A program made the position numbers and the translations under genes. Positions 17,534-26,242 of a DNA stretch of 64,000 bases are shown in pieces. Under the pieces are notes generated by a model. The model saw only the letters and a list, made by a program, of their open reading frames with translations, was not told where the DNA came from and searched no databases. Positions within the stretch are counted from its first letter, which is position 1. Each line of letters opens with the position of its first letter. This DNA comes from an uncultured Bacteroidales bacterium. GTDB lineage: Bacteria > Bacteroidota > Bacteroidia > Bacteroidales > Muribaculaceae. The stretch lies in contig CADAZN010000001.1 of the NCBI GenBank assembly GCA_902792435.1, positions 1 through 64,000 on the forward strand, given 5' to 3'.

Positions 17534-17544
17534 ATAGGGGAGTG

Positions 17545-17560
17545 CTGGCCATGAGGCCAG
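17545..17560. other. Small hairpin between smpB and the PAP2 gene
   Basis: CTGGCC (17545-17550) and GGCCAG (17555-17560) form a 6-bp GC stem with an ATGA loop in the gap between convergent genes. No T tract follows on either strand, so it is at best a weak terminator. Confidence 0.35.
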
Positions 17561-17568
17561 ATAAATAA

Positions 17569-18396
17569 TTAAAAAAGAGCATTAACACTCATCATATAAG
17601 CTTTGCCTATAGGGTTGTAGGTTGGCATTATAGCAATGGTTGAAGTGTTGTTGCTTTTTTTATTTATTTTGAACAACTTGCGCTCAAGTGGTAGCATCCA
17701 ATAACCAATCTTTGCACTTAGTATGCCTATACCAGCTCCCATGAGAATGTCGTTGAACCAGTGACGATTATTATAAAGTCTTAGGAATGCAACTCCACTG
17801 GCTAAGGCGTAACCAGCTATGCCATAGGCTGTTCCGTATTCTTGTCGAAGTAACTCGGCACCTGTGAATGCCATCGCAACATGACCGCTCGGAAAAGAGT
17901 GATTATCAGTCATGTTTGGTCGCTTTTCATGAATAGCATATTTCAAACCATAGCCCATGATTAACATTGCTGCATGTGAAGTTGCCGAGATGAGGAAACG
18001 TTCTTTGAAGTTATGTTTTGATTTAATGCCAACGCTACCAAGTAAAAGATGTGTTGCCGAAGGCACAAATCTAAGATAATCGTCTATTTTACATGTTTTT
18101 CCCTTGCTTAAATTTGTCATTGCATCATTTACTGAACGATTTAAACTGTTCTCATAGTCTATAGCACAAACAAGTCCTGAGAACATAAGAATGCCAGGTA
18201 CAATTAGTTGTTGAGATTTGAATCTTGTGGATAATGAGTCATTATCTTCACAAATATTCAATTCTCGTGGAGTTAAATGTGATGATAAAACAACAGAGCT
18301 GTCAAGATTTACTTGACTGAATGCTCCCAAAGAGTGGGATAATGCAAATAGCAATAAAATGATTCTGGTTATATGTGAATTATGATGTTGGAACAT
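17569..18396 (-). CDS. PAP2-family lipid phosphatase
   Basis: A 275-residue envelope protein with an N-terminal signal or anchor (IILLLFALSHSLGAFSQ). The phosphatidic-acid-phosphatase motifs are visible: KYAIHEKRP (motif 1), FPSGH (motif 2) and RLYNNRHWFNDI (motif 3, with the His and Asp conserved). Hydrophobic helices surround them. Likely substrates are lipid phosphates such as undecaprenyl diphosphate or lipid A phosphates; the exact one cannot be told. It is a single gene with a full promoter. Confidence 0.88.
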   Translation of the reverse strand: MFQHHNSHITRIILLLFALSHSLGAFSQVNLDSSVVLSSHLTPRELNICEDNDSLSTRFKSQQLIVPGILMFSGLVCAIDYENSLNRSVNDAMTNLSKGKTCKIDDYLRFVPSATHLLLGSVGIKSKHNFKERFLISATSHAAMLIMGYGLKYAIHEKRPNMTDNHSFPSGHVAMAFTGAELLRQEYGTAYGIAGYALASGVAFLRLYNNRHWFNDILMGAGIGILSAKIGYWMLPLERKLFKINKKSNNTSTIAIMPTYNPIGKAYMMSVNALF

Positions 18397-18417
18397 TTAT
18401 GAATTTATTTGTAAATA

Positions 18418-18448
18418 CAAAAATACATCAATTAATAATCATAACAAA
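18418..18448 (-). promoter_or_regulatory. Promoter of the PAP2 gene
   Basis: Minus strand -7 box TATTTTTG at 18418-18425 and TTTG at 18445-18448, spacing 19. Confidence 0.75.
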
Positions 18449-18657
18449 ATAACATAGCAATTTTTATTTGTTATTATTGATGTTTTGCACAAAATGCTTC
18501 GATAATACTATATCTTTCATTTCATATTTTAATATTGTGATTTATGTGCCAAGTTCTATAATCGGTATTATGTTAAATAAGCAATATATGAAAAGGAATA
18601 TTGGACAATAGATATCACCCTACTTAGATAAAAGTGTGAGAATTTCTATTTTTTTAG

Positions 18658-18665
18658 TATTTTTG
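18658..18665 (+). promoter_or_regulatory. -7 box of the DAHP synthase gene
   Basis: TATTTTTG followed by C, 21 bases before the ATG at 18687. No clear -33 box. Confidence 0.65.
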
Positions 18666-18686
18666 CAGTTGTAAAAATTAATAATA

Positions 18687-19757
18687 ATGAATATTTGCTT
18701 TCAATCTTCATCTCTTTTCAGCAACTTACCATTGATAATAGCTGGTCCTTGCAGTGCTGAATCATTGGATCAAACATTAGATACAGCAAGATCTCTCAAG
18801 GAGATTGGCATAAACGTTTATCGTGCAGGTCTCTGGAAGCCAAGGACTTTTCCTGGCGCATTTCAGGGCGTTGGTGACAAAGGATTAGCTTGGCTAAAGC
18901 AAGTTAAAGAGGAAACCGGGATGATGGTGGCTACTGAAGTCGCCACTCGTGAACACACTGAACTTTGTCTAGCTAATGGCATAGACGTGCTGTGGATTGG
19001 TGCACGCACAACCACCAACCCATTTGCGGTGCAAGAAATCGCTGATTCGCTAAAAGGAAGAGACGATGTTATTGTATTTGTGAAAAATCCGGTTAGTCCT
19101 GACATTAACCTGTGGATAGGTGCACTACAACGCATTAACAATGCTGGAATAACCAAGATTGGAGCAATTCATCGTGGTTTTAGCTCTAGTGGAAATCACA
19201 TTTATCGTAATGTTCCTGAGTGGCATATTGCAATAGAGCTTCATCGACGCTTGCCAGAACTTCCTATTTTATGCGATCCTTCACACATGGGAGGTCATAG
19301 TGACGTCATCCCTACCCTATCTCAACAAGCACTTGACATGGGTTTTGATGGATTGTTTATAGAGTCGCATTGCAATCCTTCGGCAGCACTTAGCGATAGT
19401 GAGCAACAAGTGACACCCTTACAGCTTCAAGAAATGCTTAAATCATTGGTTGTTAGACAAAAAGGCCAACCAAATGATGTCCTGAATGCTTTGCGTAGTC
19501 AAATAGATGACTGCGACAACCAGCTTCTTGAGATTTTGAACAAAAGGATGAGCGTGAGCCGTGAGATAGGTTGTTACAAAAAAGGACATGACATGCAAGT
19601 AGTTCAAACTAACCGTTTTGATGAAATCTTGCAAAATCGTGTAAAGCAAGCACAAGAAATGGGAATGAATGGTGACTTTATGAAAACTGTGATGTCTGCC
19701 ATTCATCAAGAGTCGGTAAGGCAACAAATAGAAATTATCAACAATAACGATTTATAA
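18687..19757 (+). CDS. Bifunctional DAHP synthase / chorismate mutase
   Basis: A 356-residue fusion of two enzymes of aromatic amino-acid synthesis. Residues about 10-255 form a DAHP synthase of the KDO8P-synthase-like type (IAGPCSAES, YRAGLWKPRTFPGAFQG, WIGARTTTNPFAVQEIAD, DPSHMGGHSDV). Residues about 268-350 are a type II (AroQ) chorismate mutase (LRSQIDDCDNQLLEILNKRM). The first condenses PEP and erythrose-4-phosphate, the second converts chorismate to prephenate; the fusion gives feedback coupling. This fusion is well known in Bacteroidota. Here it stands apart from other aro/phe/tyr genes and its stop overlaps the start of a GH89 gene (TAATG). Confidence 0.95.
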   Translation: MNICFQSSSLFSNLPLIIAGPCSAESLDQTLDTARSLKEIGINVYRAGLWKPRTFPGAFQGVGDKGLAWLKQVKEETGMMVATEVATREHTELCLANGIDVLWIGARTTTNPFAVQEIADSLKGRDDVIVFVKNPVSPDINLWIGALQRINNAGITKIGAIHRGFSSSGNHIYRNVPEWHIAIELHRRLPELPILCDPSHMGGHSDVIPTLSQQALDMGFDGLFIESHCNPSAALSDSEQQVTPLQLQEMLKSLVVRQKGQPNDVLNALRSQIDDCDNQLLEILNKRMSVSREIGCYKKGHDMQVVQTNRFDEILQNRVKQAQEMGMNGDFMKTVMSAIHQESVRQQIEIINNNDL

Positions 19758-21946
19758 TGAAACGTTTAATTCTATCTTTAACATTAGTATTGATGACTAT
19801 AACGGCGACGTTGGCAAGTGACATAGACCAAGCGAAAGCACTTGCCGAGAGATTGTCGCATCAATTATTACAGAAAGTAGATTTTGAGCTTATCACATCA
19901 CCCATTGATGGTTCTGATATTTTCTCTCTTGAGAGCAGAGGAAATAAGGTTGTGATTGGTGGTAACAATGCCAACTCTATGGCTGTGGGCTTGAACCGAT
20001 ACCTTAATCGATACTGCAAGACCACAGTTTCTTGGTATGCAGATATTGCAGTCGACTTGCCAGCAAATCTACCCGATGTCCCTGTTAAAGAGACTATTGA
20101 GGCACGAGTGCCACAGCGTTTCTTCCTTAACTACTGCACCTTTGGTTACACTATGCCATTCTGGGACTGGGTTGACTGGGAACGTTTCATTGATTGGATG
20201 GCACTCAATGGCATCAACATGCCACTTGCTATCACTGGTCAAGAGGCTGTGTGGTATAATGTATGGACCAAACTTGGAATGACCGATGAGCAAGTTCGCA
20301 GCTATTTCACTGGACCTGTATATCTTCCTTGGCATCGCATGGCAAATATTGACGCATGGTGCGGACCTCTACCTAAGGAATGGCTAGATGGACAAGCTGA
20401 ACTGCAAAAGAAAATTGTTGAACGAGAGCGAGCTCTGAATATGCGACCAGTATTACCCGCTTTTGCAGGTCACGTGCCTCGCCAACTTAAAGAGATGTAC
20501 CCCAATGCCGACATTAAAGCGATGAGCACATGGGATGAGTTTGAAGAGCCTTATCGCACTTTCTTCCTTAACAGCGAGGATCCGCTTTACACCAAGATCC
20601 AGAAGATGTTCCTTGAAGAGCAAACTCGTATGTTTGGAACTGACCATATATATGGTATTGATCCTTTCAATGAGATGGATCCACCAAGCTTTGAGCCTAA
20701 TTATTTGAACAAAATCTCAAAGCATATATATCAAAGTCTCACTGCAGTTGACCCTCAAGCAGAGTGGCTCCAGATGGGGTGGTTTCTCTACTATCAACGC
20801 AAAGATTACACACATGAGCGCGCAAAGGCGATGCTTACAGGGGTTCCCCAGGGTAAGATGACGATGCTTGACTATTATTGTGAATACAAAGAAATGTGGC
20901 GCGACCTTGACGGATTCTTCGGACAGCCCTATATTTGGTGCTATCTCGGCAACTTCGGTGGAAACAGTAACATTCAGGGTAACGTTAAGCAGGCTGGAGA
21001 AAAATTAGAAGCAGCACTTAAAGAAGGTGGCAAGAATCTCGTGGGAATAGGCTCCACTCTCGAAGGTCTTGAGGTTCAGCAGTTCCCCTACGAATACATC
21101 TTTGAAAAAGCCTGGGATTTCAAGAAAACCAATGAACAAGTGATAAATGAACTTGCTGACCGTCACGCAGGATGTGATTCGCATCCCGTGCGCGAGGCTT
21201 GGAAGATGTTATATGACAGTGTGTTGAACATTCGCCCTACTACCTTCTGTGGACCTCTACCCTGCCAGTATCCCGAACTTGATAAGACACATGGTAGATG
21301 CTCAGTTCGCTATAATCCTCAACAATTGCTCTTCGCATGGGATAAGTTGCTGGAACAGAAATCAGTGGGGACCGATGCGATGACTATTGACCTAATATGG
21401 GTAGGTCGCCAATTACTTGGTGATTTGTTCCTCGTTGATAAGAAAGAGTTTGATAAGGCTTATCATGCATGTGACATAAAGAAAATGGAAGAACTGATGG
21501 AAGAAATGGGGCACATTGTGCTCTTGATGGAAACCTTGAATCATTGTCACCCCTTCTGTACTATGCACAAATGGATTGAACAAGCCCGTGATCTTGGAGT
21601 TGCTCCTGAAGTTAAGGATTATTATGAGATGAACGCACGCCGACTAGTTACAACTTGGGGAGGAGATCTTAACGATTATTCTTGTCGGAACTGGTCAGGG
21701 TTGATAGGTAATTACTATTTTGAACGCTGGTATTGTTACTTTAACTATTTGATAACCTTGGCAGCTCAAGGTAAGGAGTACAACCATGCTGAACTTCAAG
21801 AAGCCATCAAGAAGATACAAGAATCATGGCCATTGCAAAAAGGTTTAGAACAACCTATTCAACAAGACAATGATGTCCTGACAGTTTGCAAGGTTGTTAA
21901 TGAGACGTTTAGGACAAAATTCAACGAAATTAAAGCAGACAATTGA
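19757..21946 (+). CDS. Alpha-N-acetylglucosaminidase (GH89, NAGLU)
   Basis: A 729-residue secreted glycosidase with signal peptide MKRLILSLTLVLMTITATLAS. The three NAGLU parts are present: an N-terminal alpha/beta domain (to about 110), the TIM barrel (WVDWERFIDWMALNGINMPL, YGIDPFNEMDPPSFEP, GIGSTLEGLEVQQFPYEYIF; the two Glu in NEMDPP and LEGLE regions are the likely acid/base and nucleophile) and a helical C-terminal domain. It removes terminal alpha-linked GlcNAc, as found on gastric mucin glycans and heparan sulfate. It begins at the stop codon of the DAHP synthase gene (one-base overlap) and its last 17 bases overlap the convergent thioredoxin gene. Confidence 0.94.
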   Translation: MKRLILSLTLVLMTITATLASDIDQAKALAERLSHQLLQKVDFELITSPIDGSDIFSLESRGNKVVIGGNNANSMAVGLNRYLNRYCKTTVSWYADIAVDLPANLPDVPVKETIEARVPQRFFLNYCTFGYTMPFWDWVDWERFIDWMALNGINMPLAITGQEAVWYNVWTKLGMTDEQVRSYFTGPVYLPWHRMANIDAWCGPLPKEWLDGQAELQKKIVERERALNMRPVLPAFAGHVPRQLKEMYPNADIKAMSTWDEFEEPYRTFFLNSEDPLYTKIQKMFLEEQTRMFGTDHIYGIDPFNEMDPPSFEPNYLNKISKHIYQSLTAVDPQAEWLQMGWFLYYQRKDYTHERAKAMLTGVPQGKMTMLDYYCEYKEMWRDLDGFFGQPYIWCYLGNFGGNSNIQGNVKQAGEKLEAALKEGGKNLVGIGSTLEGLEVQQFPYEYIFEKAWDFKKTNEQVINELADRHAGCDSHPVREAWKMLYDSVLNIRPTTFCGPLPCQYPELDKTHGRCSVRYNPQQLLFAWDKLLEQKSVGTDAMTIDLIWVGRQLLGDLFLVDKKEFDKAYHACDIKKMEELMEEMGHIVLLMETLNHCHPFCTMHKWIEQARDLGVAPEVKDYYEMNARRLVTTWGGDLNDYSCRNWSGLIGNYYFERWYCYFNYLITLAAQGKEYNHAELQEAIKKIQESWPLQKGLEQPIQQDNDVLTVCKVVNETFRTKFNEIKADN

Positions 21947-22265
21947 TATTCTCATTCCATTTAGTCAGAAACTGCTCAAGTTTCATGGTGTCGATAAACG
22001 TGCCGGCACGATAGACCTCTTTACCATTAACAAAGACCAGCACAGTAGGGGCGGTGGCTACAAGAAACACTCCTGCCACTTCGGGCACAACGAGTAGTTC
22101 CACTCGAGCCGTACGCAGTTTGTCAAAGTGTTCTGCTATTACTTCAACCTTGTTGAGCATAGTGGAGCACAATCCACAGTCAGGAGCTTGGATAAAGAGA
22201 AGACACAACTTGCTGTCCTTTACAAACGACTTTAGTCTATTGATGTCATTTATCAATTCCATCAT
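21930..22265 (-). CDS. Thioredoxin-family protein
   Basis: A 111-residue single-domain thioredoxin-like protein without signal peptide. The active-site CxxC is Cys30-Gly-Leu-Cys33 (FIQAPDCGLCSTM), a non-classical CGLC, and the cis-proline is in VATAPTVLVF. It would act as a cytoplasmic disulfide reductase or redox sensor. It follows the flavodoxin gene by 57 bases on the same strand and its 3' end overlaps the end of the GH89 gene by 17 bases. Confidence 0.85.
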   Translation of the reverse strand: MMELINDINRLKSFVKDSKLCLLFIQAPDCGLCSTMLNKVEVIAEHFDKLRTARVELLVVPEVAGVFLVATAPTVLVFVNGKEVYRAGTFIDTMKLEQFLTKWNENINCLL

Positions 22266-22276
22266 TTATAAGACAA

Positions 22277-22306
22277 GGGGCAACCACCAAAAAAAGTGGA
22301 TGCCCC
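22277..22306 (-). other. Hairpin between flavodoxin stop and thioredoxin gene
   Basis: GGGGCA-A-CCAC (22277-22287) pairs with GTGG-A-TGCCCC (22296-22306) with one A-A mismatch; the loop is A-rich. On the minus strand, in which both neighbours are read, it lies upstream of the thioredoxin start (22265). No T tract follows the stem, so it is more likely an mRNA stability or attenuation element than a terminator. Confidence 0.4.
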
Positions 22307-22322
22307 CCAAATTATTCTAAGA

Positions 22323-22901
22323 TTACTTTACTAATTTCTCTATCTCTTTCTTGCTTTTACCAGTGAGGTTGATTGGGTCTTTCCAATTGGCCTTTGGAGC
22401 CGATGGTGTGAGGTATTTCATTGTTTCACCTGCTCCGCTACCACCAGAGGTGAAGAATGGAATAATGGTCTTGCCTTCAAGATTATATTGCTCAACAAAC
22501 GTGTTGATGATAGTAGGGGCAATGTACCACCAAATGGGATAACCAATATAGACAGTGGTATATTGGTCCATGTTCTCGACCTTGTTCTTGATAGCAGGAC
22601 GACTGTTCTTGTTCTTCATCTCAACCGAGCTGCGACTTTGCTGGTTATGCCAGTCGAGATCAGCGTCGGTGTAGGGTTGTTCGGGTTGAATCTCATGAAT
22701 GTCGGCATCAACCACTTCAGCAAGTTTTTCTGCTGCAGCTTTAGTTGTACCTGTAGCTGAAAAATAAGCTACCAATGTTGTTTTTTTGTTCATGTTTTCA
22801 GTGTTGCTTTGTTGAGCACTCCCCTGCTCTACTTTGTTACCAGCGCAAGCACAAAGTATAACAGCAAGAGAAAGCGCTAAAATTGTTGATAATCTTTTCA
22901 T
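22323..22901 (-). CDS. Flavodoxin-domain lipoprotein
   Basis: A 192-residue protein from the ATG at 22901, which is preceded by AAGGA and gives a lipoprotein signal (MKRLSTILALSLAVILCACA, cysteine at 19). The longer frame to 22964 is excluded by the -7 box at 22962-22969. The flavodoxin core follows: TTLVAYFSATGTTKAAAEKL (FMN phosphate loop), YIGYPIWWYIAPTIINTF and FFTSGGSGAGET. It probably carries FMN and transfers electrons in the periplasm; partner unknown. The Bacteroidota paralogues of this type are often lipoproteins. Confidence 0.9.
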   Translation of the reverse strand: MKRLSTILALSLAVILCACAGNKVEQGSAQQSNTENMNKKTTLVAYFSATGTTKAAAEKLAEVVDADIHEIQPEQPYTDADLDWHNQQSRSSVEMKNKNSRPAIKNKVENMDQYTTVYIGYPIWWYIAPTIINTFVEQYNLEGKTIIPFFTSGGSGAGETMKYLTPSAPKANWKDPINLTGKSKKEIEKLVK

Positions 22902-22961
22902 TTCCTTGATTTTATTGTGTTGAAAAATATATACAGTCTTAAAGTTTCTCTTTTGTTTTTG

Positions 22962-22969
22962 CAAATTTA
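22962..22969 (-). promoter_or_regulatory. -7 box of the flavodoxin gene
   Basis: Minus strand TAAATTTG followed by CA, about 60 bases upstream of the ATG at 22901. Confidence 0.65.
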
Positions 22970-23095
22970 CAAAAAAGTAATCAACAATAATTATCTTAAT
23001 TACTGATTTATTTGACTATTTTACTGAATAGGTCATATATATAAATGAATAATAGCTTAAAGTAAAGTTTTTTTTCAAAAAAATGACTTAATATC

Positions 23096-23126
23096 TTGCA
23101 CAGTTCATAAAATAGTTCTAACTTTG
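23096..23126 (+). promoter_or_regulatory. Promoter of tRNA-Cys
   Basis: TTG at 23096-23098 and TAACTTTG at 23119-23126, spacing 20, ending 19 bases before the tRNA. Confidence 0.75.
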
Positions 23127-23145
23127 CAGTCGCAAAATCCGAAAC

Positions 23146-23217
23146 GGTCGCTTGGATGAGTGGTTTAGTCACCGGTCTGCAAAACCGGGCACAGCGGTTC
23201 GAGTCCGCTAGCGACCT
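23146..23217 (+). tRNA. tRNA-Cys (anticodon GCA)
   Basis: A complete cloverleaf: acceptor stem GGTCGCT / AGCGACC, D arm around GGATGAGTGGTTTAGTC, anticodon stem CCGGT / ACCGG with loop CTGCAAA (anticodon GCA, cysteine), T arm GCGG-TTCGAGT-CCGC and discriminator T. The 3' CCA is not encoded, as is common in Bacteroidota. It is a single-tRNA transcription unit with its own promoter and terminator. Confidence 0.97.
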
Positions 23218-23226
23218 CCCTAATTA

Positions 23227-23252
23227 GCATCTCATCACGAGATGCTTTTTTT
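23227..23252 (+). terminator. Terminator of tRNA-Cys
   Basis: GCATCTC (23227-23233), loop ATCAC, GAGATGC (23239-23245), then seven T. Confidence 0.9.
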
Positions 23253-23379
23253 GTTATTCCTAATTAGGTTGTGGGTAAAACATATTCTCTTTATTTTCAA
23301 ATCATTGAAAAGACTAATCTTGTGGATTATTCTATATAAAAAAATGAGTGGATTTCTTTATTAATAAATAATATTTTAT

Positions 23380-23387
23380 TAATTTTG
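23380..23387 (+). promoter_or_regulatory. -7 box of the first dockerin-type protein gene
   Basis: TAATTTTG, about 39 bases before the ATG at 23426. Confidence 0.6.
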
Positions 23388-23425
23388 TAAGCTATAAATT
23401 GAAATTTTAAATCAACCATTGTTTT

Positions 23426-25006
23426 ATGATACGAAAAGCATTGCTTTTTATTGTACTGGCAAGCCTTGCAACGGTTGCAGGAGCACGCGAAGCCAATGTG
23501 TTTGCTTCAGGCTTAAAAGCAACATATGTTGAGGGAAATAAGTACAATTTCACTTATACTTTAAATGCACCGGCACAAAATGTTGTCATCAACTTTTATA
23601 GTGGTGATGAACTGGTTAAGTCAATACAGTGTAGAGGTCTCGCTAAAGGTGAAAATAATGTCATTCTTAATCTTACAGATCTGGATGGTGAGTATTCATG
23701 GAGTGTGAAGGCGGCAGGTGAACCATGGCAAAAAGGAGAAAATGCTACGGTCGTCGTTGACAAATCAACCAATCCCCTTCTGAGCTTCATGAGTCCTCGA
23801 GGCATCGATATGGATAAGGATACCGAGAGTGAGTTTTATGGGCGTGTTTACGTCACTGAGACCCGTAGCGCTGAAGTTGATGGTCGCACTACAAATGTTG
23901 GAATCTATGTCTTTGATGCTGCATTAAATGATGTTACAGGTCAGGGTGATGTCGCTTATGGAGGCAATGTTGAATGGGGACGATCCTCAGGTTGCACGCG
24001 TATTTTCTTGAATAAAGACCAAAAAATTTATCTTAGTGACTGGAGTGATGGACATCCTGGTGTGTGGCGTGCTGATGCTACAAATCTGAATGCAGACTTT
24101 GTTCCTGTTTTTGGTGGATACCCTGATCCTTATGGATTGAGATTCAACGATGATAATATAGCAATTGCTGGTTCTATTCCCAGTTGCTGGGTGGAAGGAA
24201 CAGGTGAAAAGACTGTCCTATATACCTTTGATGAGGATTATATTAATGATAATGGCAATACTCAAGGTGTGTATCAGTTCAATATTGGTAACCTTGAACA
24301 ACCTTGGACCGATGCGCCAAGTGCAGTCATTTATGACAATGCCGCTAATACACATCAGAATGGCAACAGTGTAATTATCCCGCAAAATGGCGGTTGGTGG
24401 ATTTCGCAAACCCGCTGGGAAGATGCTGCTGACGTGCCATCTCTTGTCTATGTGAAGAATAACGAGGTGCTATTCAACTCAGGAGCTGTCAATCCCGATT
24501 TAATATCTCGTAGTTATAGTTCAGCTATTTGCCTCTTTGACGAGGGTACTAAAATGGCTGTGTCATGCTATGATAACATAAAGATTTTTGAGGTGTCGTT
24601 CAATGATGCAGGAGTTCCAACTCTTACCGAGTTGATGAACATTGAACATTCTCTCGGACATAGTTGCTATAGCATCGCTATTGATGCAGCTCACAATATG
24701 TATTGTGCTGTTGACCGCAATGGCCCTGATACCTCAGGCAATGTGGGTGTAATTGCTCTCCCGCTATTAGTTAATGAGTGCGAGACCCCTGCCCCATTGG
24801 CACAAATGATTGTTGTGGAAGGAGGCTTAACAGTGCCTGGCGATGTTAATGGTGATGGTGTTGTTACAGCTGCCGACATCACAGCACTCTATAGCGCGAT
24901 GCTGAATAATGATTATAGCGAAGTGGTAAATGGCGACCAGAACGGTGATGGCCTAATCACTGCTGCCGACATTACTGCAGTTTACACTGTTCTTCTAAAC
25001 ACCTAA
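23426..25006 (+). CDS. Secreted propeller-like protein with C-terminal dockerin-like module
   Basis: A 526-residue secreted protein. Signal peptide MIRKALLFIVLASLATVAGA. Residues about 20-110 resemble a FlgD-type Ig domain (NAPAQNVVINFYSGDELV). Residues 120-460 look like a beta-propeller (SPRGIDMDKD, GRVYVTETRS, KIYLSDWSDGHPGVWRAD, SIAIDAAHNMYCAVDRNG). The last 55 residues hold two Ca2+-binding dockerin repeats (GDVNGDGVVTAADITALY and NGDQNGDGLITAADITAVY). Two other proteins in this window end in the same way. The ligand is unknown; the module could tether the protein at the surface or to a partner. It is a single gene ending at a terminator. Confidence 0.85.
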   Translation: MIRKALLFIVLASLATVAGAREANVFASGLKATYVEGNKYNFTYTLNAPAQNVVINFYSGDELVKSIQCRGLAKGENNVILNLTDLDGEYSWSVKAAGEPWQKGENATVVVDKSTNPLLSFMSPRGIDMDKDTESEFYGRVYVTETRSAEVDGRTTNVGIYVFDAALNDVTGQGDVAYGGNVEWGRSSGCTRIFLNKDQKIYLSDWSDGHPGVWRADATNLNADFVPVFGGYPDPYGLRFNDDNIAIAGSIPSCWVEGTGEKTVLYTFDEDYINDNGNTQGVYQFNIGNLEQPWTDAPSAVIYDNAANTHQNGNSVIIPQNGGWWISQTRWEDAADVPSLVYVKNNEVLFNSGAVNPDLISRSYSSAICLFDEGTKMAVSCYDNIKIFEVSFNDAGVPTLTELMNIEHSLGHSCYSIAIDAAHNMYCAVDRNGPDTSGNVGVIALPLLVNECETPAPLAQMIVVEGGLTVPGDVNGDGVVTAADITALYSAMLNNDYSEVVNGDQNGDGLITAADITAVYTVLLNT

Positions 25007-25067
25007 TAATTGTTTCAAAGTATTAAGTGTTTTATAGCTAAGCAATATTGCTCACGTTATAATAAAA

Positions 25068-25104
25068 AAGAAAAGGTTGCCATTTTGAGTGGCAACCTTT
25101 TTAT
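25068..25104. terminator. Bidirectional terminator between dockerin gene and ECF sigma gene
   Basis: AAAAGGTTGCCA (25071-25082) and TGGCAACCTTTT (25090-25101) form a 12-bp stem with a 7-base loop, with A/T tracts on both sides, between convergent genes. Confidence 0.9.
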
Positions 25105-25128
25105 TGTTTATTAATTGTTAGCTCAATA

Positions 25129-25719
25129 TCACATTGTTAGGACAATGTTGTTCTCAACTGCTAGTCGACGCATATTGAGGATGGCATATCGCATTCTACC
25201 GAGGGCGGTGTTAATGCTCACATGAGTGCGATCAGCGATCTCCTTGAAGCTCATGTTTTTGTAATAGCGCATAAGCAGAACCTCACGTTGGTTCACTGGC
25301 AAAGCAGTCACCAGTTTCCTTATATCACTGTGAATTTGATCGATGATGAGGTTGTCTTCTATAGTCGACTCGCTCAACTCTTTGCGGTTGAGGATGTCAA
25401 CATCGCTAGAGTCGCTTGATTGCAAGTTTTCGGATTTCTCTTGACGATAGAAATCGATTATAAGGTTATGAGCTATGCGTGTAATCCATGCAGCAAAATG
25501 CCCATTCTCTACATACCTGCCTTGTTTAATAGTCATTATAGCTTTGACAAATGTTTCTTGGAAGATGTCGTTGGCAAGATCCTCATCTTTTACTGAATGT
25601 AAGATATAATTAAATATGCGGTTTTTGTGGCGCTCAATAAGCGCATCAAAAGCCTCATTCTCTCCCTCGACATACATTACGATGAGTTTGTCATCGCTTA
25701 CGTCTGCTAATTTTGTCAT
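25129..25719 (-). CDS. ECF-type RNA polymerase sigma factor
   Basis: A 196-residue sigma factor. Region 2 is at about 10-90 (MYVEGENEAFDALIERHKNR, DIFQETFVKAIM, AAWITRIAHNLIIDFYR). Region 4 is at about 135-185 (LVTALPVNQREVLLMRYYKN, MSFKEIADRTHVSINTALGR). No anti-sigma gene is adjacent, unlike the sigma factor at 2361-2858. Such stand-alone ECF factors are common in Bacteroidota; the targets cannot be told. The convergent neighbour is separated by a strong terminator. Confidence 0.92.
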   Translation of the reverse strand: MTKLADVSDDKLIVMYVEGENEAFDALIERHKNRIFNYILHSVKDEDLANDIFQETFVKAIMTIKQGRYVENGHFAAWITRIAHNLIIDFYRQEKSENLQSSDSSDVDILNRKELSESTIEDNLIIDQIHSDIRKLVTALPVNQREVLLMRYYKNMSFKEIADRTHVSINTALGRMRYAILNMRRLAVENNIVLTM

Positions 25720-25910
25720 TACTCGTTATGTATTGGTTAATAAAGTAATGTTATGTCAATAGGCAGTTAAGTTTTAAATTATTAAAAAATATAATTAAAA
25801 TTTTCTCATTCTCCAACAATGGTGAAGAAAACAGGGCAAAATTATATCTTTTTTTCAAAATCGCCAAATTTTTTCACAAAAAATGCACAATTTTATTCAA
25901 ATTGTAACGT

Positions 25911-26234
25911 TCAACGGCGATGTCTGCGTGTGTATAACTTGATGAGCAGAGCTATAGCTTTATATCCTAAAAACGCATAGTCGGCCTTCTTGAGACCTGT
26001 TATCTCTTTGTCATTGAATAGCAGCCCTCGAATGCCATTTTGTGAAACATTTTCACGTGCATTATTAAGCTGATAACTTAGTGATGCACGATTTACCTCG
26101 CGAAGCACTAGTTGTTTAGCACGTCGCATCTTAAGTTCATCCATTGTGAGCCCCTTCCACTGCTGTTGTGCATTGCTTGTGCTAGCAGGCAGAGTTGCCG
26201 GTGGGTTGGAAGTTTGTGGCATTTCGTTACTCAT
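25911..26234 (-). CDS. Small protein of unknown function, last gene of YtxH/holin cluster
   Basis: A 107-residue protein. The first 30 residues are Pro/Gln/Ser-rich and disordered; the rest is helical and strongly basic (DELKMRRAKQLVLREVNRAS, LLIKLYTRRHRR). A moderately hydrophobic stretch near the end (ADYAFLGYKAIALLIKLY) could touch the membrane. I do not recognise a family. It follows the holin-like gene by eight bases, so it probably works with that envelope cluster. Confidence 0.65.
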   Translation of the reverse strand: MSNEMPQTSNPPATLPASTSNAQQQWKGLTMDELKMRRAKQLVLREVNRASLSYQLNNARENVSQNGIRGLLFNDKEITGLKKADYAFLGYKAIALLIKLYTRRHRR

Positions 26235-26242
26235 AACTATTA

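Larger units (their letters stand above)
18397..18686. other. Divergent intergenic region between PAP2 and DAHP synthase genes
   Basis: About 290 AT-rich bases holding the two divergent promoters (18418-18448 minus; 18658-18665 plus). I see no gene or convincing structured RNA in between. Confidence 0.6.
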
